Assembly (NCBI GenBank): GCA_021166815.1
Contig: JAJPEO010000359.1
Span: 1 to 9,486 of the forward strand
Reading direction: 5' to 3'
DNA: 9,486 nucleotides
Source: Nocardioides sp.
GTDB lineage: Bacteria; Actinomycetota; Actinomycetes; Propionibacteriales; Nocardioidaceae
Shown here: positions 1-8,558 of the stretch, in pieces
Position numbering within the stretch: the first letter of the stretch is position 1
How the letters are laid out: every line of letters begins with the position of its first letter
Notes under the pieces: generated by a model
The model's database searches: none
What the model was told of the DNA's origin: nothing
What the model saw: only the letters and a program-made list of their open reading frames with translations
Made by a program: the position numbers and the translations under genes

Positions 1-315
1 CCCCTGCTCGGCGAGGGACACGAACGACTGCACGGTGCACGGCGCGCCCTCGCGGTCGAGGGTGAGCCCGATGTCGCCCCGGTTGGTCTCGATGACGGCC
101 TCGACCGTGCCCTCGGCCGGCGCCTCTGTCTCCGGAGCCTCGACCTCGCGCGCCGCTGCAGCCACGTTGTCGGTGGGGTAGGCGCACGTGGTCGTGCTCC
201 CCGACGCCTTGCTCGCGTCTTCCTTCGGGTCGTCCGAGGTGGAGTCGCCACCACCGCACGCCGACAGGACGAGGACTGCGGCACAGGCCGCCAGGGCAGA
301 GGTTCGTCTCAGCAT
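1..315 (-). CDS. Lipoprotein cyclophilin-type peptidyl-prolyl cis-trans isomerase, N-terminal part (cut by window edge)
   Basis: Seen: 105 codons read leftward from an ATG at 315 with no stop before the edge. The protein starts MLRRTSALAACAAVLVLSAC, a short Arg-Arg n-region, a hydrophobic core and a lipobox (L-S-A-C, Cys20). A low-complexity Ser/Thr/Asp/Glu/Ala linker follows to about residue 70. From residue 76 comes ETNRGDIGLTLD and then TVQSFVSLAEQG, the first strand and helix of a cyclophilin fold. Known: extracytoplasmic cyclophilins isomerise Xaa-Pro bonds during folding of exported proteins; lipidation would anchor it outside the membrane. Inferred: Cys44 and Cys93, both outside the lipobox, could form disulfides. 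The catalytic Arg/Phe/His residues lie off the window, so activity cannot be judged. An upstream Cys11 also has a weak lipobox (LAAC), but the hydrophobic core before it would be too short. No Shine-Dalgarno precedes the ATG; see the -10 element at 323-328. Confidence 0.86.
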   Translation of the reverse strand, partial: MLRRTSALAACAAVLVLSACGGGDSTSDDPKEDASKASGSTTTCAYPTDNVAAAAREVEAPETEAPAEGTVEAVIETNRGDIGLTLDREGAPCTVQSFVSLAEQG

Positions 316-322
316 GGGGGAG

Positions 323-328
323 ATGCTA
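323..328 (-). promoter_or_regulatory. Candidate -10 element (TAGCAT) for a leaderless cyclophilin mRNA
   Basis: On the minus strand TAGCAT is followed by 7 nt (CTCCCCC) and then the ATG of the lipoprotein gene. It matches the actinobacterial TAnnnT -10 pattern at the distance expected if transcription starts at the A of the ATG. No Shine-Dalgarno is present, which agrees with a leaderless transcript. No convincing -35 is seen. Position and pattern are seen; promoter activity is inferred. Confidence 0.42.
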
Positions 329-349
329 ACGAGTGGCCTGCGGTCCCCT

Positions 350-361
350 CCGACGCGTCGG
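350..361. repeat. Perfect 12-bp palindrome CCGACGCGTCGG
   Basis: It lies 2 bp past the phosphoesterase stop codon and about 20 bp upstream of the candidate cyclophilin -10. It could be a short hairpin at the 3' end of the phosphoesterase mRNA, or an operator near the -35 region of the cyclophilin promoter. No U-tract follows, so it is not a classical terminator. GC-only palindromes of this size occur by chance in such DNA. Confidence 0.25.
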
Positions 362-363
362 CG

Positions 364-1719
364 TCAACCGCGGGGGAGCGGGTCGAACACACCCGACGTA
401 CGGTCCACACGGATCCGGCCGCTGGGTGCCCGTGATGCCTCGATGACTCCCGACACGAACGAGTCGCCGTAGTACTCCAGCACGCGCCCGCCCACCATTC
501 CCTCCGTGGCCCAGACGCCGCCGAGCTTCCAGAAGTCCTGACCGCGGAACTGGTGGTTGGCCAGGATCAGCCTGTCCCGCGTGACCTGGCCGACCAGGTA
601 GGAGGCCTCGCCCTGGTAGAAGAGCGAGCCGTGGGCGACCTGGGCGACGCCGTCGCGCACGACGAGCGACTGGTCATGGACCTCGCCGGCGAAGTAGAGG
701 TCGACCCCTCCCTTGACCATGGTCTTCCACAGCGCCGAGCGCGCCCCGCCCGTGTAGCGCAGGTTCGAGGAGTAGCGCACCCGCACCGGTTCGACGACCG
801 GGGTGTGGCCCTGCACGATGACCCACGGGACATCCTGCTGCTTCGCTCGTGCGAGAACACGTTTCAGCCAGTTCAGCGTGGGAGCGTCGACCCGCGCACG
901 CACCTGGCGCTGATCGCGGGTGAACACGTCGAGGCTCACCAGCAGGACGTCGGGATGGAGCCTGACCGCGTACGACGCGTGCCTGCCCTGGCCGCGCGCG
1001 GGCCGGGACAACCCTGCCGTGTGGCCCAGCAAGTGTGCGCGGAAGAGGCGCTTGGCCTGGGGGAGGTTCTTGTACTTGAACCTCATCCACGGGGACTTCG
1101 CATACCTGCGCCACGGGTTGTCGCCGAGGTCGTGGTCGCCGACCGTCACCCACGGACGGAAGCCGTGAGACCGGACCATGCGGTTCCAAGCCGGGTAGTA
1201 GAGGTTCGCCGCGCGGACGTACGCCGCCGACCGCTGGCGGTCGTTGGTCGTGGGCCCGAAGTAGCGCACGGGGTTGAGCGAGCGACCCCAGCGCCCGCCG
1301 ACGAGGTCGCCTGCGGAGAGGAAGTCGTTGGCACCCTGCGCGCGCATCTCGGACAGCACCTGGTCGAGAGCCGCGGCGTACCACTGGTTGGTCGAGTTGA
1401 CCTCGAGCCCGAACTCGTCGACCACCGGGGTGACGCCCAGCTCGCGCACGTCGCCGACGTCCTGGTTGAGGAAGTCGGGCGCGGAGACGAAACGGTAGGC
1501 CCCGGGCAGTGCCGGAGGGGTCGGGACCGACGGGCGAAGGCCGAGGGACCCTTCCGGCAGGGGGGGCGTCGTGATCGGGGGAGGCTCGGTGGGCTCCTCG
1601 CTGGACAGCAGCGCGTCCGAGGACGCAGCCAGGGCCTGCCCGTCGTCCTCGAGGGCCTGGGTGCCCAACGCCGCCATCAGCAAGGCGGTCGCCGCAAGCA
1701 CCAGCAACCTCTGCACCAT
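364..1719 (-). CDS. Exported calcineurin-like metallophosphoesterase
   Basis: This 451-aa protein starts at the ATG at 1719, which follows a GGGGGA stretch. A GTG at 1737 would add six residues but has its GAGG only 2 nt away. The N-terminus (MVQRLLVLAATALLMAALGT) is a signal peptide, followed by a Pro-rich linker (about residues 43-74). Phosphoesterase motifs follow in order: GD-L-V (137-140), GDHD (194-197, the GNH[D/E] motif), an isolated QGHTP (303-307), and GEVHD (345-349) where the family usually has GHxH. The expected first motif DxH is represented at best by PDFLNQD (about 82-88), with no His at the usual place. Known: the family hydrolyses phosphomono- or diesters with a dinuclear metal centre. 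Inferred: it acts outside the cytoplasm, and the substrate cannot be told. It sits upstream of the cyclophilin lipoprotein on the same strand, and a Crp-like site lies 75-90 bp upstream of its start. Confidence 0.8.
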   Translation of the reverse strand: MVQRLLVLAATALLMAALGTQALEDDGQALAASSDALLSSEEPTEPPPITTPPLPEGSLGLRPSVPTPPALPGAYRFVSAPDFLNQDVGDVRELGVTPVVDEFGLEVNSTNQWYAAALDQVLSEMRAQGANDFLSAGDLVGGRWGRSLNPVRYFGPTTNDRQRSAAYVRAANLYYPAWNRMVRSHGFRPWVTVGDHDLGDNPWRRYAKSPWMRFKYKNLPQAKRLFRAHLLGHTAGLSRPARGQGRHASYAVRLHPDVLLVSLDVFTRDQRQVRARVDAPTLNWLKRVLARAKQQDVPWVIVQGHTPVVEPVRVRYSSNLRYTGGARSALWKTMVKGGVDLYFAGEVHDQSLVVRDGVAQVAHGSLFYQGEASYLVGQVTRDRLILANHQFRGQDFWKLGGVWATEGMVGGRVLEYYGDSFVSGVIEASRAPSGRIRVDRTSGVFDPLPRG

Positions 1720-1793
1720 ATTTCCCCCGTGACTCACTACCTCGTCCCATTGTCCACCACGTCAGGCACCGGCGCAGTGCAGGAACGCACCGT

Positions 1794-1809
1794 TGTGCGT
1801 CAGGTCACA
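1794..1809 (-). promoter_or_regulatory. Candidate Crp/GlxR-type operator
   Basis: On the minus strand the sequence is TGTGA-CCTGAC-GCACA. It matches 9 of 10 conserved bases of the Crp-family half-site pattern TGTGA-N6-TCACA used by E. coli Crp and actinobacterial relatives such as GlxR. It lies 75-90 bp upstream of the phosphoesterase ATG, a normal position for activation. One such match can arise by chance. Confidence 0.35.
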
Positions 1810-1908
1810 GAAGATTCCAGGCGAACTGCCCGCGGTCGCGGCGCGGGGCGTGTCGGACCGCACGAACGTGGCTCACGGGCTGCCGTCCAGCGTGGAAGGC
1901 CGGGGTAG

Positions 1909-1923
1909 AGGAGGGTTCCTCCT
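1909..1923. repeat. Hairpin AGGAGG-GTT-CCTCCT
   Basis: Perfect 6-bp inverted repeat with a 3-nt loop. It lies about 107 bp past the dehydrogenase stop and about 190 bp before the phosphoesterase start. It might end transcripts from the upstream operon, but there is no U-run on either strand. The arms resemble Shine-Dalgarno and anti-Shine-Dalgarno sequence, with no start codon placed to use them. Confidence 0.3.
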
Positions 1924-1950
1924 GTCCGACCCGCCGTTCCACACGTTATT

Positions 1951-1963
1951 TGACATAATGTCA
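1951..1963. promoter_or_regulatory. Candidate operator palindrome TGACATAATGTCA
   Basis: Perfect 6-bp arms (TGACAT/ATGTCA) around one central base, in an AT-rich island unlike the surrounding high-GC DNA. The pentamer GTTAT flanks it on both sides as a direct repeat (1945-1949 and 1964-1968). This is the form of a dimeric repressor site, but I do not recognise the cognate regulator. It lies about 230 bp upstream of the phosphoesterase start and 66 bp past the dehydrogenase stop. Confidence 0.4.
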
Positions 1964-2029
1964 GTTATCGGAACGATGCGGCGGAGCGTGAATCACACGG
2001 GTGGGGTCCCTGCTGGTGCCAGCCGGCTC

Positions 2030-3082
2030 TCAGTCCGCGGTGATGGTCGAGACGTCGATGACGTAGCGGTAGCGCACGTCACCGTTGACGACCTTGCCGT
2101 AGGCCTCGGTGACCTCGTCGGCGCTGATCGTCTCGATCGTCGCACCGATGCCGTGCTCGGCGCAGAACGCCAGCATCTCCTTGGTCTCCGGGATCCCGCC
2201 GATGTTGGACCCGGCCACGACCTTGCTGTGGCCCACGAGCATCCCGGGACGGATGGCGTACCGCTGCGTGGGCAGGCCGACGTTGACCAGGACGCCACGC
2301 GGCTTGAGCAGCTTGAGGTACGTCTCCAGGTCCAGGTCTGCGCTGACGGTGTTGAGGATGAAGTCGAACGACGACCGGTGGGTGCGCAGCGCCTGCTCGT
2401 CGGCGGTGGAGATGTGGTCGGTCGCTCCCATGGCCAGGGAGTCCTCCCTCTTGGAGAGCGAACGTGACATAACTGTCACCTCGGCGCCCATGGCCACGGC
2501 CAGCTTCACGCCCATGTGGCCCAGGCCGCCCATGCCGATGACACCGACCTTGTCCCCTGCCTTCACGCCCCACCGGCGCAGCGGCGAGTACGTCGTGATG
2601 CCTGCGCACAGCAGCGGCGCGGCCTCGTCGAGGGAGATGCCCTCGGGGATGGGGCACACGAACCTCTCCCCCACGACCACCGACCGGGCATAGCCGCCTC
2701 GGGTCGGCTCACCGTCGTAGCCCGTGCCGTTGTAGGTCATGACGGCACCGCGCTGGCAGTGCTGCTCGAAGCCGTCCTTGCAGAACTCGCACTCACCGCA
2801 GCTGTCGACCATGCACCCGACACCGACGCGGTCGCCGACGTTGACGGCCGTGACCGCAGGTCCCACCTCGCGCACGGTGCCGGCGATCTCGTGGCCCGGC
2901 ACCATGGGGAAGATCGCGCTCCCCCACTCCTCGCGGACCTGGTGGATGTCGCTGTGGCAGATGCCAGCGAAGGCGATGTCGATCAGGACGTCGTCGTCGC
3001 GCAGGGCCCGCTGGGGCATGGCGCGCTGGACGAACGGGGTACCGGCGGACTCGGCAACGAGTGAAGGAGTCGTGGTCGTCAT
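2030..3082 (-). CDS. Zinc-dependent NADP-preferring alcohol/aldehyde dehydrogenase (AdhC/YahK, cinnamyl-alcohol-dehydrogenase type)
   Basis: This 350-aa medium-chain dehydrogenase has near-standard length. Catalytic zinc ligands: Cys42 in GICHSDIH, His64-Glu65 in PGHE, and Cys159 in LLCAGITTYSPL. Structural zinc ligands: Cys95, 98, 101 and 109. The Rossmann motif GMGGLGHMG (183-191) is followed by VMSRSLSKR (204-212). The absence of an acidic residue there and the Ser-Arg/Lys-Arg cluster suggest NADP(H) over NAD(H). Known: this branch reduces a wide range of aldehydes to alcohols and contributes to aldehyde detoxification. The start is MTTTTPSL at 3082; the frame stays open upstream but would run into the kbl coding region, so the longer form is rejected. 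The ribosome binding site is weak. It starts 19 bp after the kbl stop, so it is probably the last gene of the tdh-kbl operon. The physiological substrate is not given by the sequence. Confidence 0.9.
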   Translation of the reverse strand: MTTTTPSLVAESAGTPFVQRAMPQRALRDDDVLIDIAFAGICHSDIHQVREEWGSAIFPMVPGHEIAGTVREVGPAVTAVNVGDRVGVGCMVDSCGECEFCKDGFEQHCQRGAVMTYNGTGYDGEPTRGGYARSVVVGERFVCPIPEGISLDEAAPLLCAGITTYSPLRRWGVKAGDKVGVIGMGGLGHMGVKLAVAMGAEVTVMSRSLSKREDSLAMGATDHISTADEQALRTHRSSFDFILNTVSADLDLETYLKLLKPRGVLVNVGLPTQRYAIRPGMLVGHSKVVAGSNIGGIPETKEMLAFCAEHGIGATIETISADEVTEAYGKVVNGDVRYRYVIDVSTITAD

Positions 3083-3101
3083 GTCCAGCAACGCTACTCC
3101 G

Positions 3102-4295
<1,194 letters not shown>

Positions 4296-4298
4296 GCT

Positions 4299-4306
4299 TC
4301 TCCTCA
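4299..4306 (-). promoter_or_regulatory. kbl ribosome binding site overlapping the tdh stop codon
   Basis: The minus strand reads TGAGGAGA followed by AGC and the kbl ATG. The tdh stop TGA is built into the Shine-Dalgarno. This decides the kbl start and points to termination-reinitiation coupling that would balance the two enzymes. Confidence 0.75.
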
Positions 4307-5353
4307 GCTCCAGTCCAGGATCGCCTTGCCGCCCACTCCGGATCGGGTGTGCTCGAAGGCACTCTCCCAGTCCTCGGCAGGACCACGCCACGTGATGACC
4401 GACTGCACCGCCGCCCGCAGGGCCGGTGACGTGGCCAGCATCGACCCCATGAGGTACCAGGTCTCGAACATCTCGCGTCCGTAGATGCCCTTGAGCGTGA
4501 TCATGTGCGTGATGACCTTGCCCCAGTCGACCTCGTACGAGGCCTGGGGCAGTCCGAGCATCGCGACCCGGGCGCCGTGGTTGAGGTTGTCGAGCATGTC
4601 GTGCACCGCAGGGGCCGCGCCCGACATCTCGAGTCCGATGTCGAAGCCCTCGACCATGCCGAGCCGCTCCTGCGCCCAGGCGAGGTCCTGGCCCTGGGAG
4701 ACGTCGACGGTGAGGTCGGCCCCGGCCGCTGCGGCCAGGCGCAGTCGCTCCGGGCTGAGGTCGCTGACGGCGATGCGGCGGGCACCTGCGTGGCGCACGA
4801 TCGCCGTGGCCATGATCCCGATCGGGCCGGCGCCGGTGATCACCACGTCCTCCCCCACCACCGGCCACTGCAGGGCGGTGTGCGTGGCGTTGCCCAGCGG
4901 GTCGAACAGCGCGCCCAGGTCCGGGTCGAGGTCGGCGGGCTGCACCCAGGCGTTCGTCGCCGGGATGACCACGTGGTCGGCGAAGGCCCCGTCGCGGTTG
5001 ACGCCGACGCCGATCGTGTTGATGCACAGCTGGCGGCGTCCGGCGCGACAGTTGCGGCACTCGCCGCACACGATGTGCCCCTCTCCGGAGACCCGGTCGC
5101 CCACGCGGACGTGCTCGACGTCGGAGCCGACCTCCACGACCTCGCCGAAGAACTCGTGGCCGATGGTCATGGGGGCCCGGACCGTCTCCGCCGCCCAGTC
5201 GTCCCAGGCCAGCAGGTGGAGGTCGGTCCCGCACAACCCGGCGCGGAGCACCCGCACCTTCACGTCACGGTCACCACACACCGGCTCGGGGACGTCGATG
5301 AGCTCGAGCCCGGGGCCGGCCTTCGTCTTCACGAGTGCTCGCACGGACCCCAT
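4304..5353 (-). CDS. tdh: L-threonine 3-dehydrogenase (zinc, NAD-dependent)
   Basis: This 349-aa medium-chain dehydrogenase oxidises L-threonine to 2-amino-3-ketobutyrate with NAD+. Catalytic zinc site: Cys41 in GLCGTDLH and His66-Glu67 in IGHEF. Structural zinc: Cys96, 99, 102 and 110 in the [12 protein letters not shown] region. Cofactor site: GAGPIGIMA (174-182) with Asp198 after the second strand, the acidic residue expected for [15 protein letters not shown] (150-161) and [15 protein letters not shown] (288-302) are characteristic of Tdh and separate it from sorbitol or butanediol dehydrogenases. The ATG at 5353 gives [14 protein letters not shown] at 5344 would give MRALVKT, closer to the usual N-terminus and with GGA 8 nt upstream, so the true start may be three codons later. 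It begins 18 bp after the UvrA-like gene and is followed at 8 bp by kbl. The gene order tdh-kbl is the reverse of E. coli. Confidence 0.95.
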   Translation of the reverse strand: MGSVRALVKTKAGPGLELIDVPEPVCGDRDVKVRVLRAGLCGTDLHLLAWDDWAAETVRAPMTIGHEFFGEVVEVGSDVEHVRVGDRVSGEGHIVCGECRNCRAGRRQLCINTIGVGVNRDGAFADHVVIPATNAWVQPADLDPDLGALFDPLGNATHTALQWPVVGEDVVITGAGPIGIMATAIVRHAGARRIAVSDLSPERLRLAAAAGADLTVDVSQGQDLAWAQERLGMVEGFDIGLEMSGAAPAVHDMLDNLNHGARVAMLGLPQASYEVDWGKVITHMITLKGIYGREMFETWYLMGSMLATSPALRAAVQSVITWRGPAEDWESAFEHTRSGVGGKAILDWS

Positions 5354-5371
5354 CCTGCACCGTGGTGTGGC

Positions 5372-7738
<2,367 letters not shown>

Positions 7739-7744
7739 GACCCG

Positions 7745-7750
7745 AGGCTA
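7745..7750 (-). promoter_or_regulatory. Candidate -10 element (TAGCCT) for a leaderless UvrA-like/tdh/kbl operon mRNA
   Basis: The minus strand reads TAGCCT, 6 nt (CGGGTC), then the ATG of the UvrA-like gene. This is the TAnnnT pattern at leaderless distance, and the gene lacks a Shine-Dalgarno. No convincing -35 is visible. It lies in the 79-bp gap after the GNAT gene, which shows no clear terminator, so read-through from that gene is also possible. Confidence 0.4.
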
Positions 7751-7817
7751 GCGCCAGGACCGTACGCCGGCTTCTCCGATCGTGACCGTCCGAGCGCCCC
7801 GCGGGACGGGTACCGGG

Positions 7818-8132
7818 TCAGGCAGGCAGGTCGTAGTCGGCGCGACGCTCGCTCGGCACGAGGTCGAGCCACTCCTCGGGGTTCTCCGCGATCACCTTGC
7901 GGACGTACGTGCACACCGGCAGGACCGAGCGCCCGCGGTCGCGGGAGTCCTCGAGCTCGTGCGTGACGAGCACCTTGGCCAGTCCCTTGCCACCGTGGTC
8001 GGGGTCGACGTTGGTGTGGGTGAAGCTGATCGTGTCACCGTCGAGCTCGTAGTCGCCCGAGCCGACCACCTCGCCGTCGAGCGTCAGCTCGTAGCGGTTG
8101 CGGTCCGGGTTCTCCTGCACTGCGGTGTCCAT
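7818..8132 (-). CDS. Small GNAT-fold N-acetyltransferase, YjdJ/Acetyltransf_CG type
   Basis: This 104-aa protein belongs to the short acetyltransferase group that includes E. coli YjdJ and plant At1g77540. The central FTHTNVDPDHGGKGLAKVLV region (37-56) holds the acetyl-CoA loop (G-G-K-G-L-A, 47-52). RDRGRSVLPVCTYVRKVI (65-82) has Cys74, the position of the proposed catalytic Cys in these minimal enzymes, and the usual Cys-x-Tyr-Val context. The N-terminal half (RYELTLDGEVVGSGDYELDG) is the beta-rich part. The start at 8132 is set by AAGGAG at 8145-8140 with 7-nt spacing; the longer frame upstream is rejected. The acetyl acceptor of the family is not known. The gene precedes the UvrA-like gene by 79 bp on the same strand and may share its transcript. 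Confidence 0.88.
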   Translation of the reverse strand: MDTAVQENPDRNRYELTLDGEVVGSGDYELDGDTISFTHTNVDPDHGGKGLAKVLVTHELEDSRDRGRSVLPVCTYVRKVIAENPEEWLDLVPSERRADYDLPA

Positions 8133-8340
8133 GTCACGGCTCCTTGTCGAGGTCCGGCCCGGGAGCGGGCCACTGCCCGACACCGTACGTCGCGCCCGAG
8201 CGGCTCCACCGGTCGGTGGCCACGGCTGGTCACAACGGGTCATTTCGGGGCGGGCGCTCCCTGATCGCGTCACGGACGCACACCTGGGGTGTCACCGTTG
8301 AACCACCACCACACCACCGGTCAAGGAAGATCGAACAGCC
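8133..8340. other. Divergent intergenic region
   Basis: It separates the leftward GNAT gene from the rightward small Cys-rich gene and should hold both promoters. On the minus strand a TAnnnT hexamer (TACGGT, plus-strand 8183-8188) lies about 50 bp upstream of the GNAT ATG without a matching -35. A near-palindrome CCACCG-GT-CGGTGG (8206-8219) lies between the genes, and its first nine bases recur at 8314-8322 close to the small gene's ribosome binding site. Neither is strong enough to call an operator. Confidence 0.5.
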
Positions 8341-8487
8341 ATGTGGGACACCGTCGACACCAGCGCCACCACGCTCTCGCACGACCTGCCGTGCGCCGGG
8401 TGCGGCCACGGGCGCCACACCTACCTCCCCTGCTCGGACCAGTGCGCCTGCTCGCACGACAGGGACCGCCTGCTCGTCCAGCGGTGA
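8341..8487 (+). CDS. Small Cys/His-rich protein, 48 aa, probable zinc-binding
   Basis: An ATG at 8341 opens a 48-codon frame ending at TGA 8485-8487. The protein begins MWDTVDTSATTLSHDLPC and has five Cys (18, 21, 31, 35, 37) and several His. The pattern is CAGCGHGRH, then LPCSDQCACSH, that is C-x2-C followed by C-x3-C-x-C. This looks like a tiny zinc-ribbon or knuckle domain. AAGGAAG lies at 8323-8329, 11 nt upstream, a little far but usable. An in-frame TGA at 8299 excludes an earlier start. Codon use is strongly G/C-ending like its neighbours, which supports coding. I have an uncertain memory of similar short proteins with the SHDLPC...GH motif in Nocardioides-like genomes. No function is assigned. 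It lies 71 bp upstream of the HTH-MurA gene on the same strand, but that gene appears to have its own promoter. Confidence 0.65.
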   Translation: MWDTVDTSATTLSHDLPCAGCGHGRHTYLPCSDQCACSHDRDRLLVQR

Positions 8488-8530
8488 GCACCGGGCCCGA
8501 GGACGCGGCCCCACCCCGGGGATGACGCCG

Positions 8531-8548
8531 TATCTCATATCTGAGATA
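8531..8548. promoter_or_regulatory. Perfect inverted repeat TATCTCA-TATC-TGAGATA, probable autoregulatory operator
   Basis: Seven-bp arms around a 4-bp centre in an AT-rich island, ending 10 bp before the ATG of the HTH-MurA gene. The repeat fills the spacer and overlaps the first two bases of the candidate -10 (TAACGT, 8547-8552), the classic position for a repressor. XRE/lambda-repressor-type dimers bind symmetric sites of this size. Since the gene just downstream encodes an XRE-type domain, autoregulation is the simplest reading. The repeat and its position are seen; the binding partner is inferred. Confidence 0.65.
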
Positions 8549-8552
8549 ACGT
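8547..8552 (+). promoter_or_regulatory. Candidate -10 element (TAACGT) for a leaderless HTH-MurA mRNA
   Basis: TAACGT is followed by 6 nt (CTTCCC) and the ATG at 8559, and no Shine-Dalgarno is present. ATGACG at 8522-8527 is a 4-of-6 match to TTGACA with a long 19-bp spacer. The TAnnnT hexamer at leaderless distance is the stronger evidence. Confidence 0.5.
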
Positions 8553-8558
8553 CTTCCC

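Larger units (their letters stand above)
1720..2029. other. Intergenic region without a gene; carries candidate regulatory palindromes
   Basis: This gap lies between the end of the alcohol dehydrogenase gene and the start of the phosphoesterase gene, both on the minus strand, so any promoter here should drive the phosphoesterase. No reading frame in it shows family features. It contains a Crp-like site (1794-1809), a 6-bp-stem hairpin (1909-1923) and an AT-rich 13-bp palindrome (1951-1963). I could not place a convincing -35/-10 pair. A short GCTGG/CCAGC repeat just after the dehydrogenase stop is too weak to call a terminator. Confidence 0.7.

Noticed and set aside
553..1908. Long plus-strand open frame opposite the phosphoesterase
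   Set aside because: It is the antisense shadow of a clear gene in high-GC DNA, with His/Val/Asp/Arg-rich low-complexity composition and no family motif.
4296..5234. N-terminal extension of the kbl frame across tdh
   Set aside because: The added residues are Arg/Pro/Gly-rich, overlap the well-conserved tdh in another frame, and a good ribosome binding site fixes the kbl start at 4295.
8206..8322. CCACCGGTC direct repeat and the CCACCG/CGGTGG dyad
   Set aside because: Short, GC-only, and expected by chance in this composition; not in a clear promoter position.
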